The position numbers and the translations under genes are program-made. 64,000 nucleotides of DNA from Bacteroidia bacterium (lineage in GTDB: Bacteria > Bacteroidota > Bacteroidia > UKL13-3), in contig JALONP010000006.1 in NCBI GenBank assembly GCA_025454875.1, forward strand, positions 1 through 64,000. The letters run 5' to 3'. The notes beneath the pieces are model-generated. The model did no database searches. It saw nothing but the letters and a program-made list of their open reading frames with translations, and had not been told where the DNA came from. This document shows, piece by piece, positions 38,964 to 49,626 of this stretch (positions within the stretch are counted from its first letter, which is position 1; each line of letters begins with the position of its first letter).

Positions 38964-40577
38964 ATGAATAATTGTAAGTATATTTTCGTAACAGGTGGCG
39001 TAACATCGTCATTAGGTAAAGGTATTATCTCAGCTTCATTAGCTAAATTATTGCAAGCTAGAGGCTACTCCGTTACCATTCAAAAGTTTGACCCCTATAT
39101 CAATATTGATCCAGGCACACTTAATCCTTATGAACATGGTGAATGTTATGTAACTGAGGATGGCGCGGAAACAGATCTGGACCTTGGCCATTACGAACGC
39201 TTTTTAAATGTACCTACTTCGCAAGCCAATAATGTAACCACCGGACGTATTTACCAATATGTAATGGATAAAGAACGCGAAGGAGCGTTTTTAGGAAAAA
39301 CCGTACAAGTTATTCCGCATATTACTGATGAAATTAAACGCAGGATCAAGTTGCTTGGCGAAACGGGTAAATATGAAATTGTGATTACCGAACTTGGCGG
39401 AACAGTAGGTGATATTGAAGCGCTTCCTTATATTGAAGCTGTTCGTCAGTTAAAATGGGAGCTCAAACCAGAAGACTTAATGGTTGTACACTTAACATTG
39501 TTGCCTTATTTAAGCACCTCACAAGAACTCAAAACCAAACCTACCCAACACTCGGTTAAAATGTTGCTTGAAAGTGGTGTACAACCCGATGTATTGGTTT
39601 GCCGTGCCGAACACCCAATTAGCAAAGAAGCAAAACGTAAAATAGCCTTGTTTTGCAACGTTACTCAAAATGCAGTAATTGAAGCATTAGACATGCCAAC
39701 AATTTATGACGTTCCAATGGCCATGTTGAAGGAGAAATTGGATAAAACCGTTTTAAGCAGGCTAAAGTTATCGGCTAAAAACGATCCAGATATGGAAAGT
39801 TGGCTTGGTTTTTTAACCCGTCATAAAAACCCCAAACATGAGGTTAAAATTGGGTTAGTTGGTAAATATGTTGAGCTACCTGATGCTTACAAATCGATTG
39901 CTGAAGCATTTGTGCATGCAGGAGCTAAAAACGAATGCAAAGTAAAACTTGAGTACATTCATTCCGAACTAATAACGGATGAAAATGCAAAATACAAACT
40001 CGGGCATTTAGATGGAATTTTAGTTGCGCCAGGATTTGGCGACCGTGGCATTGAAGGAAAAATTTCGGCAATTAAATACGCTCGTGAAGAACGTATCCCA
40101 TTTTTTGGTATTTGCTTGGGTATGCAGGTAGCAGTAATTGAATATGGACGAAATGTGTTGGGCTTTAAAGATGCGCATTCTACTGAGATGAATCCTAAGA
40201 CCAAACATCCGGTGATTGATATGATGCCAGAACAGAAGAAGATTACCGCCAAAGGAGGAACCATGCGGCTTGGAGCGTACGCATGTGAGTTGGTAAAAGA
40301 AAGTAAAGCTTACAAAGCTTACGAAAAATCGAAGATAAGCGAACGTCACCGCCACCGTTTCGAGTTTAATGGTAAATACCAAAAAGACTACGAATCAAAA
40401 GGGATGCAAATAACTGGAATAAACCCAGATACCAAATTAGCTGAGATTGTAGAAATTAAAGACCATCCGTTTTTTGTTGGGGTTCAATTTCATCCAGAGT
40501 ATAAAAGCACAGTGTTAAATCCACATCCTTTGTTTGTGCGATTTATTAAAGAGGCTATTGCATACAGCAACTCATAG
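38964..40577 (+). CDS. pyrG: CTP synthase
   Basis: IFVTGGVTSSLGKGIISASLAKLLQARGYSVTIQKFDPYINIDPGTLNPYEHGE; C-terminal GATase FFGICLGMQ. Confidence 0.98.
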   Translation: MNNCKYIFVTGGVTSSLGKGIISASLAKLLQARGYSVTIQKFDPYINIDPGTLNPYEHGECYVTEDGAETDLDLGHYERFLNVPTSQANNVTTGRIYQYVMDKEREGAFLGKTVQVIPHITDEIKRRIKLLGETGKYEIVITELGGTVGDIEALPYIEAVRQLKWELKPEDLMVVHLTLLPYLSTSQELKTKPTQHSVKMLLESGVQPDVLVCRAEHPISKEAKRKIALFCNVTQNAVIEALDMPTIYDVPMAMLKEKLDKTVLSRLKLSAKNDPDMESWLGFLTRHKNPKHEVKIGLVGKYVELPDAYKSIAEAFVHAGAKNECKVKLEYIHSELITDENAKYKLGHLDGILVAPGFGDRGIEGKISAIKYAREERIPFFGICLGMQVAVIEYGRNVLGFKDAHSTEMNPKTKHPVIDMMPEQKKITAKGGTMRLGAYACELVKESKAYKAYEKSKISERHRHRFEFNGKYQKDYESKGMQITGINPDTKLAEIVEIKDHPFFVGVQFHPEYKSTVLNPHPLFVRFIKEAIAYSNS

Positions 40578-40639
40578 AAGCGCGCTCATCATTAGCTTAT
40601 CGTATATAGGTTTTCGATACCGAAAAATCGGTTATCCTA

Positions 40640-40670
40640 TTTGCTTCCTATTTGATTAACCTTACCTTCG
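40640..40670 (+). promoter_or_regulatory. Putative Bacteroidota promoter TTTG-N19-TACCTTCG upstream of yidC
   Basis: TTTG 40640..40643, TACCTTCG 40663..40670; spacing 19 nt. Confidence 0.6.
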
Positions 40671-40697
40671 CACCGCATTTTATCAGCATACTGAACA

Positions 40698-42515
40698 ATG
40701 GAAATGGACAAAAACTCAATAATAGGACTGGTTCTGATTTTTTTAATCTTAATCGGGTTTGCCTGGTACAACCAGCCAAGCGAAGCCGAAATACAAGCAA
40801 TGAAACAAAGGCAAGATTCAATTGCTTTGGTTCAAAAAACCGCTGATAGTTTGTATTTGGTACAACATCAAGCCGATAGCATTAAAGCCACCACCTACGA
40901 CTCGGCTACAGCTAAAACACAGTTTGGCAGTTTTGCCTCATTTACGAATGGTACCGAGCAGTTTACCAGCATCGAAAACAGTGAACTGAAACTTGTTTTA
41001 ACTAACAAAGGCGGGCGTTTGTACAGCATCGAACTCAAAAACCAAAAAAGGTACGACCAAAGTGCATTGGTTTTGTTCACTGGAGATCAAAACAGGTTTA
41101 ACTATTCTTTTCAAACGGTTGATGGCAAAACCATTGAAACCGAACAATTGTACTTTACACCCATTGTAGCTGCAGATGGCCAAAGTGTAGCCATGCAAGT
41201 AAAACTTTCAGAGTCGCAATGGATTGAACAACGTTTTGCTTTAAACCCAAGCAATGCACAACTTATCGATTATAAATTGAGCTTAAACGGAATGCAGCAA
41301 CAAATTGCTCCTACCAATACCCAATTGGTGTTGAATTGGAAGCAACATATCCTGCACCAAGAAAAGAACTTTGACAACGAGTATCGAACCAGTACCGCAT
41401 ACTATAAATACACAGATGAAGAGCCCGATTACTTAGCAGAAACCAAAGATGAGTCGGCTGATTTTACGAAACCCGTTAAATGGATTTCATTTAAACAACA
41501 ATACTTTAACGTATCACTTGTGGCTGCCAACCCATTTACTACGGGCAAGGTGAGCACCCTAAGTGACGAAACCAAACAAACCGTAAAGCAGTTAACCGCA
41601 CAAGTAAGTTTACCATACACTCATTCACCATTGGCTCAGTACGATTTTCAGTTTTATGTTGGTCCAAACCACTATAAATCATTGGCAAAATTAGATGTGG
41701 AATTGGAACGAATTATTCCGATGGGTTGGGGTATTTTTAGGTGGGTAAATAAATATTTTGTAATCAATGTTTTTTACTTCTTGAGTCAATACATCAGCAA
41801 TTTTGGTATCATTATTTTATTGCTGACACTCATTATTAAAACGTTGGTGTTGCCAATGGTATACAAGTCGTATTTATCGGCAGCAAAAATGCGGGTACTT
41901 AAACCTGAGCTTGACGAAATCAAAGAAAAGTTTGGTGACGATATGACCAAAATGCAACAAGAAAACATGAAACTGTACCAAAAAGTTGGTGTAAATCCGC
42001 TAGGGGGTTGTGTTCCAATGTTGTTGCAGCTTCCTATTTTATTTGCCATGTTCCAGTTTTTCCCATCGGCATTTGAGTTAAGGCAACAACCGTTTTTGTG
42101 GGCCGATGATTTATCAACCTATGACAGCATTTACAACTTGCCATTTTCGTTACCCGGATATGGAAGCCATATCAGTTTGTTCACCATTTTAATGACCATT
42201 TCATCCCTTGCATACACACACTACAACAACCAGCTTACTGCGGCTACAGGGCAAATGAAATGGTTGAGTTATTTAATGCCAGTGATTTTTATGTTTGTAT
42301 TAAACAGTTTCCCGGCAGGATTAAACTATTACTATTTTGTTTCCAATATCATTACCATTTCGCAACAGCTCATCATTAGGCGTTTTGTTGATGACAATGC
42401 TATCCATGCACAACTACAGGAGAACAAGAAAAAGCCAGTTAAAAAATCGAAGTTCCAAGAAAAGCTTGAAGAACTAGCGAAAGCACGCGAGCAACAAACC
42501 GGGAAAAAGAAGTAA
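40698..42515 (+). CDS. yidC: Membrane protein insertase YidC
   Basis: N-terminal MDKNSIIGLVLIFLILIGFAWYNQP; conserved 60KD_IMP core NFGIIILLLTLIIKTLVLPMVYKSYLSAAKMRVLKPEL...GCVPMLLQLPILFAMFQFF. Confidence 0.96.
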   Translation: MEMDKNSIIGLVLIFLILIGFAWYNQPSEAEIQAMKQRQDSIALVQKTADSLYLVQHQADSIKATTYDSATAKTQFGSFASFTNGTEQFTSIENSELKLVLTNKGGRLYSIELKNQKRYDQSALVLFTGDQNRFNYSFQTVDGKTIETEQLYFTPIVAADGQSVAMQVKLSESQWIEQRFALNPSNAQLIDYKLSLNGMQQQIAPTNTQLVLNWKQHILHQEKNFDNEYRTSTAYYKYTDEEPDYLAETKDESADFTKPVKWISFKQQYFNVSLVAANPFTTGKVSTLSDETKQTVKQLTAQVSLPYTHSPLAQYDFQFYVGPNHYKSLAKLDVELERIIPMGWGIFRWVNKYFVINVFYFLSQYISNFGIIILLLTLIIKTLVLPMVYKSYLSAAKMRVLKPELDEIKEKFGDDMTKMQQENMKLYQKVGVNPLGGCVPMLLQLPILFAMFQFFPSAFELRQQPFLWADDLSTYDSIYNLPFSLPGYGSHISLFTILMTISSLAYTHYNNQLTAATGQMKWLSYLMPVIFMFVLNSFPAGLNYYYFVSNIITISQQLIIRRFVDDNAIHAQLQENKKKPVKKSKFQEKLEELAKAREQQTGKKK

Positions 42516-42532
42516 GAAACCAAAATTTAAAT

Positions 42533-42563
42533 AAATGCCTCGAAGTGATTCGGGGCATTTTTT
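42533..42563 (+). terminator. Intrinsic terminator downstream of yidC
   Basis: AAATGCCTCGAA-GTGA-TTCGGGGCATTT followed by T's; 12-bp stem with one G.U. Confidence 0.8.
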
Positions 42564-43143
42564 ATTGCGGCTTCTCCTCCCACCACTTCTCATCAAATGT
42601 GGGATTTGTATTAAGCAATATTTGCAACAATGGTTCAATTTGATGGTGTGAAACTAATTGTTGTGCATGTTGTTGTGGTAAAAAACCATTGGTTACCATG
42701 TGCTGAATACTTGCAAGTAACGGATTGTAATAACCATTGGTGTTTAATAGACCACAAGGCTTATGGTGTAGCCCTAATTGGCTCCAAGTAAATGCTTCAA
42801 ATAACTCTTCAAACGTACCAATACCACCGGGGAGTGCAATACACGCATGGCTAAGTTCGAACATAAGTGCCTTGCGCTGGTGCATGTTTTGTACAATCTC
42901 CAACTTTGTTAGGTGTTGATGTGCCACTTCCTTTTTATAAAGCGACTCTGGGATAACCCCAATTACTTCACCCCCCAACTGCAATACCTAATTCGCTAGT
43001 ACGCCCATTAGACCAACCTTACCTCCTCCATACACAAGTCCAAGGTTGTTTGCCACAAGTGCCTGTGCTGTTTGTTTGGCAGCTTGCGCAAAATCTGGAT
43101 GATTGCCTAAAGACGAACCACAATAAACCACTACATTTTTCAT
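42562..43143 (-). pseudogene. LOG/TIGR00730 family protein (cytokinin riboside 5'-monophosphate phosphoribohydrolase-like) interrupted by one in-frame TAG
   Basis: MKNVVVYCGSSLGNHPDFAQAAKQTAQALVANNLGLVYGGGKVGLMGVLAN-TAG-VLQLGGEVIGVIPESLY...PGGIGTFEELFEAFTW; frame otherwise open for 194 codons; TAG at 42990..42988. Confidence 0.85.
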
Positions 43144-43169
43144 TTGCAAAACTTTAGCAAAATAAAAAA

Positions 43170-44426
43170 CTATTTACGTTTAAAACCTGTAGACTTGGGC
43201 CGTTTGGATTGATTTTGACGATTGTCTTCACCTCGTTTATGCCTTTGTCCTTGAGCATTTTGTTTAGGTTTAGGAGCTGGATTAAAATCGACCAATGGAA
43301 ACGGATGGTTTGAAACAACAGGGATTTTAATACCAATTGTTTTTTCAATGTCTTTTAAGTAAGGTTTCTCTTCAGCATCGCAAAACGAATAGGCGATGCC
43401 CGAGGCGCCTGCTCTACCAGTACGACCAATACGGTGTACGTAGGTTTCGGGAACATTGGGTAACTCGTAATTGATTACATGCGATAAGTCGTCAATATCA
43501 ATACCACGGGCTGCAATATCGGTTGCAATCAATGTGCGCAATTTGCCCGCTTTAAAATCTGCCAATGCATGTTGCCTTGCATTTTGTGATTTATCGCCAT
43601 GAATGGCTGCGGCTTTAAACCCTTGTTTGTTCAAATCTCTTGCAACTCGGTCAGCCCCATGTTTTGTGCGAGCAAATACCAATACCCGCTGCATTTGGTT
43701 GCTTTTGAGTAAATGCGTGAGCAGGTTTTTCTTGTTTGGTTTATCTACAAAATAAATTGCTTGTTGAATTGTTTCGGCAGTAGATGAAACTGGGGTTACC
43801 TCAACACGCACAGGATTGGTTAAAATACTATTTGCCAATTGTGTGATGGCAGGTGGCATGGTGGCTGAGAAAAACAAAGTTTGGCGTTGCCTTGGCAATT
43901 TTGCAATCACCTTTTTTACATCATGCACAAATCCCATATCCAACATTCTATCTGCTTCATCTAAAACAAATACTTTGATAGTTGATAAATCAACAAAACC
44001 TTGTTGCATTAAATCGAGTAGACGGCCGGGAGTGGCAACCAAAATATCGATGCCATATTTTAGAGCGTTTGTTTGTGCATGTTGCGAAACACCTCCAAAA
44101 ATTACGGTATGCTTTAATCCAGTATGGCGGCCATAAGCAGCAAAACTTTCGCCAATTTGAATGGCCAACTCGCGGGTTGGGGTTAAGATCAGGGTGCTAA
44201 TTAATTTGCGTTTGCGATCTGTTTCGCGTGCCAAGTATAATCGTTGGATAATGGGAATGGCAAAAGCAGCTGTTTTACCTGTTCCTGTTTGGGCGCAGCC
44301 CAATAAATCATTGCCTTGTATTACGGGAGGAATTGCTTGCTGTTGGATTGGGGTTGGCGTTGTGTAGCCTTCTTCGTCCAATGCTTTCAGAATTGGATCG
44401 ATGAGTTGTAAATCAGTAAAATTCAT
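43170..44426 (-). CDS. DEAD/DEAH box RNA helicase (RhlE-like), second paralogue in window
   Basis: [55 protein letters not shown]. Confidence 0.95.
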   Translation of the reverse strand: MNFTDLQLIDPILKALDEEGYTTPTPIQQQAIPPVIQGNDLLGCAQTGTGKTAAFAIPIIQRLYLARETDRKRKLISTLILTPTRELAIQIGESFAAYGRHTGLKHTVIFGGVSQHAQTNALKYGIDILVATPGRLLDLMQQGFVDLSTIKVFVLDEADRMLDMGFVHDVKKVIAKLPRQRQTLFFSATMPPAITQLANSILTNPVRVEVTPVSSTAETIQQAIYFVDKPNKKNLLTHLLKSNQMQRVLVFARTKHGADRVARDLNKQGFKAAAIHGDKSQNARQHALADFKAGKLRTLIATDIAARGIDIDDLSHVINYELPNVPETYVHRIGRTGRAGASGIAYSFCDAEEKPYLKDIEKTIGIKIPVVSNHPFPLVDFNPAPKPKQNAQGQRHKRGEDNRQNQSKRPKSTGFKRK

Positions 44427-44504
44427 TTATTATTATAAGCATCAAAGGTAGTTGAATATATGGTAATTGGTGCTATAACCCTAAAGTGAGTTGCACATTG
44501 CCAA

Positions 44505-45404
44505 CTACTGCCTTATCTTTTCGTATTTGCTAGCGTTCACCACATTCATCTCACTTAAGATGCTAATGACTTTTGGTTTTTCTGTTGCGGGAGCATTTTT
44601 GTAAATGCTAATGAGTTCATCACTCTTCGCTTCAAAAAACACAATTAATATCACAGTATTTGGAGCAATTTTAAACAGCTTTTGCATCAACTCTAAGCTG
44701 GCATAAATTTGTTTACGGGCCGCTTCAGGTTCCTTATACATTAAGTCGAGGCCTTGGCGGTGGTATTTGTAGTAAGCATCTCTAAAGGGCTTAAAGCGAT
44801 CATTCAAAACATTATCAACCAAATTAAAACGCGAACGCAAATTTCGCTCAAAAGGTTGCCAGCCGGCTATGCCTGTAGGTTGGGCATTGTTTGCTACCTG
44901 CAATGCCTTGTTGTAATAGGGAGTGCCACCCAGTGAACCAAACGTATCAAAATCGAGCCCAATTACATAGTATGCATAAAACGCTAATAAAGACGTAAGG
45001 TTATTGGTAAATGAGTTTTCATTAAAGTTCATTGGTTGAAACTCTTGAAAGTTGAACTCAATGTTTTCATCCAGGAAATTAAAAACGGGCGTATTGTAAC
45101 CAGAACCGTACACTGGCCTGCGACTTACAATTTGCATTGTGCCCTTGAAGAAATTGGTAGAAACATCGTATTGGCTCAATACGATTTGAATATTCATATC
45201 GATTCGTTCGTTGGGCTGAACTTTTTCATTGGTCCATTTTGCATTGGTCACAAACTCGGCAATAACTTGCTCGAGCGTTCTGAAAATGCGCTTGTCGGTT
45301 AATTGAATTTGGTTATCGAGGATTTGTGCTGTGCACAAAATCTCTTGCGCATTTACACTGAATGCAAACCCAAAAGAGGCTAAACATAAAAACCATTTAC
45401 CCAT
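44505..45404 (-). CDS. DUF4835 family protein
   Basis: Signal peptide; position after coaBC; layout typical of the family (FNFQEFQPMNFNENSFTNNLTSLLAFYAYYVIGLDFDTFGSLGGTPYYNKA). Confidence 0.85.
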   Translation of the reverse strand: MGKWFLCLASFGFAFSVNAQEILCTAQILDNQIQLTDKRIFRTLEQVIAEFVTNAKWTNEKVQPNERIDMNIQIVLSQYDVSTNFFKGTMQIVSRRPVYGSGYNTPVFNFLDENIEFNFQEFQPMNFNENSFTNNLTSLLAFYAYYVIGLDFDTFGSLGGTPYYNKALQVANNAQPTGIAGWQPFERNLRSRFNLVDNVLNDRFKPFRDAYYKYHRQGLDLMYKEPEAARKQIYASLELMQKLFKIAPNTVILIVFFEAKSDELISIYKNAPATEKPKVISILSEMNVVNASKYEKIRQ

Positions 45405-46599
45405 TCATTAAAGAAGTTAGTTGGTTAACGATATCGGCTGCTACTTCGTATTTTGATTTGAGAGGATAAGCCGTTTTTTGTCCGTTGCGGTGTAAAATGG
45501 TTATTTGGTTAGTTGGGTGCTTAAAGCCTGCACCCTTTGTTTTTAATGAATTAAGCACAATAAAATCAAGGTTCTTGGCATGCAACTTTTTCATTGCGTT
45601 TTCTTCTTCATGATCTGTTTCGAGAGCAAACCCTACCAATAATTGTTTTGCTTTTTTGCGGCTGCCCAAGTATGATAGAATATCTTTTGTTTTTTTGAGT
45701 TTTAGAACCAGTTCATCACCACTTTTTTTGATTTTGCTTACAGCAACCTTCTCAGGAGTATAATCGGCAACGGCAGCGCTCATTACAGCAATATGGCATT
45801 TTTCGAATACCTGTACCGTTTTATCGAACATTTCTTGTGCGGAGGTTACATCAATGCGCTTAATACCCTCATGTTCTGTTTGAAGTTCGGTTGGCCCTGT
45901 TACCAACGTTACTTGTGCACCCATGCGCGCAAACGTTTCAGCAATAGCAAATCCCATTTTACCACTTGAGTGGTTGCCAATAAAACGAACAGGATCGATG
46001 TTTTCATAAGTTGGACCTGCTGTTACCAGTACTTTTTTCCCTTTAAGGGTAGATTGGCTAAGTGTATGTTGGCTCAACCTTTCTACTATTTCTTCTGGTT
46101 CAATCATGCGGCCTTTCCCGGTTAGGCCACTTGCAAGCTCACCCTCTGCTACCGGCAATAAAATAACACCGTGTTCTTTAAGCTGGGTGAGGTTGTGTTG
46201 GGTAGCTGGGTGTGCGTACATATCTAAATCCATTGCTGGAGCAACAAATACTTCGCAGCGTGCCGAAAGGTAAGTAGCAAGAAGCAAGTTATCGCATAAG
46301 CCATTGGCCATTTTAGCAATGGTATTGGCTGTGGCAGGAGCCATGAGCATATAATCAGCCCATAATGCGAGTTCTACATGGTTGTTCCACTCGCCTGACT
46401 CACTTGATTTGAACTGTGTAAGAACAGGATTTTTACTTAAGGTGGCCAAGGTTAAAGGCGTTACAAATTCATGCGCATCGTGGGTCATGAGCACCTTTAC
46501 AGAAGCCCCTGATTTAACCAACAACCTAACCAAGGCTGCTGATTTGTAAGCGGCAATGCTGCCGCTTACACCAAGCAGAATTTTTTTGCCTTTAAGCAT
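45397..46599 (-). CDS. coaBC: Bifunctional phosphopantothenoylcysteine decarboxylase/phosphopantothenate-cysteine ligase
   Basis: KKILLGVSGSIAAYKSAALVRLL...PAMDLDMYAHPATQHN...VLVTAGPTYENIDPVRFIGNHSSGKMGFAIAE. Confidence 0.96.
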   Translation of the reverse strand: MLKGKKILLGVSGSIAAYKSAALVRLLVKSGASVKVLMTHDAHEFVTPLTLATLSKNPVLTQFKSSESGEWNNHVELALWADYMLMAPATANTIAKMANGLCDNLLLATYLSARCEVFVAPAMDLDMYAHPATQHNLTQLKEHGVILLPVAEGELASGLTGKGRMIEPEEIVERLSQHTLSQSTLKGKKVLVTAGPTYENIDPVRFIGNHSSGKMGFAIAETFARMGAQVTLVTGPTELQTEHEGIKRIDVTSAQEMFDKTVQVFEKCHIAVMSAAVADYTPEKVAVSKIKKSGDELVLKLKKTKDILSYLGSRKKAKQLLVGFALETDHEEENAMKKLHAKNLDFIVLNSLKTKGAGFKHPTNQITILHRNGQKTAYPLKSKYEVAADIVNQLTSLMNG

Positions 46600-46602
46600 G
46601 AA

Positions 46603-46941
46603 CTACAATTTACCGCGGTTTTCTTTTTCAGGATTGCGGTGGTATACTTTACCGTTCAAAAACTCCTCTGTAGCAATTAAAGTTGACTTTGGTAAACGCT
46701 CATAAAAAGTTGAAATCTCAATTTGTTCGCGGTTCTCAAATACCTCTTCGAGCGTATCACTATCGTTGTTAAACTCTTGCAATTTGCTGTGCAATTCTTC
46801 CTTCATTTGAGCTGAAATTTGGTTTGCACGTTTGCTGATAATAGCAATGGCTTCGTACACATTGCTTGTTGCTGTTTCTACTTTGCGCATATCGCGCACC
46901 ACAGTAGTTGCAGGTACATTTTGAAAATTGATGGTTGCCAT
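46603..46941 (-). CDS. rpoZ: DNA-directed RNA polymerase omega subunit-like protein
   Basis: MATINFQNVPATTVVRDMRKVETATSNVYEAIAIISKRANQISAQMKEEL; position between bamD and coaBC; start corrected from 46995. Confidence 0.85.
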   Translation of the reverse strand: MATINFQNVPATTVVRDMRKVETATSNVYEAIAIISKRANQISAQMKEELHSKLQEFNNDSDTLEEVFENREQIEISTFYERLPKSTLIATEEFLNGKVYHRNPEKENRGKL

Positions 46942-46960
46942 ATTGGTATATATTGATTGA

Positions 46961-47809
46961 TTAAAATTCTTCGCGTTGTTTGTAAAATGTTTCACGTTCC
47001 TTCTGCTTTTCGATTTTCTGCAAAGCTGTATTGGTTTTTGCTACAATGTTCCGCAATTCGTTTAGGTATTTGCTTTCTGGATATTCGGCTGTAAAATCGG
47101 CATATGCAGTTAAGGTATTTTGGTAACGTTCTACTTTTTTGGTTTCGATGCTACCCTCAGCAAGGTAAAAATGAGATTTAACTGTGAGGTAATCGAGCTC
47201 TTCTTTTTGGGCTATTTCCGGAAACTCGCGCACCACATTTGGCATGGCAACAATGGCACTTTTGTACTCTCTGATATCATAGTATAATTTTGCACTTTTG
47301 TAGGCTTTAAAAGCCAACTTTGCACGCAATTTATCAAGCAAAACATTACACTCTGCCACATACTTGCTATCGGGGTAAACGCTCACAAACAATTTAACTG
47401 CCTCAATGCCTTTGCGCGTATCGGTGGGGTCTAAAAAATAATCTTGCGACTCGAGGTAAGCACAATAAGCTGTCATGTAAAGTGATTCTTCGGCAAACTC
47501 ACCCGAAGGAAAATTTTCAAAATAACTTTTAAACTGAAATCCAGCTAAGAGGTAATTGCGCAAACCATAATTGCAGTAAGCGCTGTAGTAAATAACTTTT
47601 TCAGCCATTGCTGTTCCGTTAAAATTATCTTGCAACTGTTCAAATAACGTAGATGCTCGGTAGTAATCCTTCTTATTGTAATAAGCCATAGCCATTTCGA
47701 GCTTTTTATTTACATCAGGATTTTTAAGCGTTTTTTGGTATTTGGAACAGCCTGTGAACAGGAGCGCAATACTTAAAAGGAATAAACAAAAGAGGCGGTT
47801 AATGAACAT
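46961..47809 (-). CDS. bamD: Outer membrane protein assembly factor BamD
   Basis: Lipobox LLFTGCSKYQKTLKNPD; TPR layout YYNKKDYYRASTLFEQLQDNFNGTAMAEKVIYYSAYCNYGL. Confidence 0.92.
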   Translation of the reverse strand: MFINRLFCLFLLSIALLFTGCSKYQKTLKNPDVNKKLEMAMAYYNKKDYYRASTLFEQLQDNFNGTAMAEKVIYYSAYCNYGLRNYLLAGFQFKSYFENFPSGEFAEESLYMTAYCAYLESQDYFLDPTDTRKGIEAVKLFVSVYPDSKYVAECNVLLDKLRAKLAFKAYKSAKLYYDIREYKSAIVAMPNVVREFPEIAQKEELDYLTVKSHFYLAEGSIETKKVERYQNTLTAYADFTAEYPESKYLNELRNIVAKTNTALQKIEKQKERETFYKQREEF

Positions 47810-47959
47810 ATGAAGGACAAAATTAGGCCATTATTCAGGGTTGTCAAGAGGCAAAACGCCCAAAAATGAAATTTTAGTTTCAGACTATCAATAGTTTAAG
47901 TCTGTTTTTGGCTCCTTTATTTTCTTTTTTTTGTGGGTGCGGTTACCTTGTACCGAACG

Positions 47960-48514
47960 ATGGTATTGACTTGGATCCGTATATTGATTGTTATTGCATT
48001 TGCAGCTTGTATACACACAGCTGTAGCCCAACAAGTTGACACCTTGGAAAATGATACAGGCGCCATTCCTAAAGATACGCTTGTTAGCCAAAAGGTGGTA
48101 CCACAAAAAGCACTTACCAGAGCTGATAGCTTGGTGAATTATGCGTATACATTTATGGGTGATCGGTACCGAAGAGGCGGTACGGGAGCTAAAGGATTTG
48201 ATTGTTCAGGATATACGTTAACTGTGTACAAGGCATTTGGCATTAGCTTGCCACATACATCAGCTGGACAAGGACTGGTAGGTATTAGTGTACCAAAGTC
48301 ACAAATAAGCAAAGGCGACTTGATATTGTTTAAAGGACGCAGCCGCAAAAGCAGTCGCATTGGCCATGTTGGTATTGTTGTATCTGAAAAAGGAGAGCCT
48401 GTTCGGTTTATCCATTCGAGCACAAGTGAAGGTGTAAGAATAGACCGACTTGATTTTGTATACTATAAAAAACGTTACGTGAAAACCGTAAGAATACCTC
48501 AACTGCATTCGTAA
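47960..48514 (+). CDS. C40 family (NlpC/P60) peptidase
   Basis: GFDCSGYTLTVYKAFGISLPHTSAGQ, KGDLILFKG...HVGIVV; start moved to MVLTWIR. Confidence 0.92.
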   Translation: MVLTWIRILIVIAFAACIHTAVAQQVDTLENDTGAIPKDTLVSQKVVPQKALTRADSLVNYAYTFMGDRYRRGGTGAKGFDCSGYTLTVYKAFGISLPHTSAGQGLVGISVPKSQISKGDLILFKGRSRKSSRIGHVGIVVSEKGEPVRFIHSSTSEGVRIDRLDFVYYKKRYVKTVRIPQLHS

Positions 48515-48587
48515 TTAATGGTCATTTTATATATTGCCATCTCAAATCAACAACACCCGCATTACTTAGCCTAAACATATATACAAC

Positions 48588-49568
48588 ATGAAACACGTTA
48601 TGAAACCAATGTTGCTTGCTTGCAGCATTGCATTGTGCCACACCACTACTGTGTTAGCACAAACAGAACCTACACCACCACCTGCACCAACTCCTGCCGA
48701 AAATGTAGTACCACCCAAACCATGGAATACTGAATTGCAAACCGGTATTAACTTAAACCAAGCATCGTATAGTGATAACTGGAAAGCAGGGGGTGTAAAC
48801 TCGGTTGCGGTAAGTGTATTTTTAAACGGGAAAGCCAACCGCAAATGGAAAAAAAGTGAGTGGACCAACGACTTGCAACTGTTGTATGGTAATATTCGGA
48901 ATGAAGGACAAGACATGCGTAAAAACGCTGACCGTATCTTTTTTGAATCGAAATTTGCCTACCGCATTGCCAACCATTGGAATGCATTTGCTTCGGTAAA
49001 TTTTATGAGCCAGTTTGATGCCGGTTTCGAATACTTTTTCAACAAGGACTCAGCAGGTAACAATGTTGGCTTGGAACAATCGAGGCGGATTTCTGGTTTT
49101 TTATCACCGGGTTATTTAACAGAAGCATTTGGGGTTGAGTACAAACCGGTAAGTTATTTTTCGGCACAATTTGGTTTGGGTGCTTTGCGCCAAACATTTG
49201 TAACCGACCAAACTTTGTACGATAAATATGCGCCAACGGATGCTAAATACAGCGAATTGTATGGGGTAAAACGAGGAGAAAACATGCGTAACCAAGTAGT
49301 GTTCCAGTTTGTGGCCAACTTTGATAAAGAAATTATGAAAAATATTTTCTTGAAAGCGCGTTACATGGCGGTGGCTGATTATGCAAAACTGAATGGACAA
49401 GGAATTGTGCATCGTTTGGATGCAAACTTAACAGCCAAGGTAAACAAGTATATTAACGTGAACCTTGCGGGAGTAGTTTTGTATGATTACGACCAAGATA
49501 AAGATGTGCAGTTTTCGCAGGTATTATCGTTAGGCATATTGTACAGCTTGAGCAATCAGGGTAAATAA
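48588..49568 (+). CDS. DUF3078 domain-containing outer-membrane protein
   Basis: Signal peptide; GINLNQASYSDNWKAGGVNSVAVSVFLNGKANRKWKKSEWTNDLQLLYG. Confidence 0.88.
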   Translation: MKHVMKPMLLACSIALCHTTTVLAQTEPTPPPAPTPAENVVPPKPWNTELQTGINLNQASYSDNWKAGGVNSVAVSVFLNGKANRKWKKSEWTNDLQLLYGNIRNEGQDMRKNADRIFFESKFAYRIANHWNAFASVNFMSQFDAGFEYFFNKDSAGNNVGLEQSRRISGFLSPGYLTEAFGVEYKPVSYFSAQFGLGALRQTFVTDQTLYDKYAPTDAKYSELYGVKRGENMRNQVVFQFVANFDKEIMKNIFLKARYMAVADYAKLNGQGIVHRLDANLTAKVNKYINVNLAGVVLYDYDQDKDVQFSQVLSLGILYSLSNQGK

Positions 49569-49588
49569 TATTGAGTAACAAATGAGTG

Positions 49589-49617
49589 AAGGCCGACCGG
49601 GAGGTTGGCCTTTTTTT
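49589..49617 (+). terminator. Intrinsic terminator after DUF3078 gene
   Basis: GGCCGACC-GGGA-GGTTGGCC-TTTTTTT. Confidence 0.85.
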
Positions 49618-49626
49618 GTGTGTTGG

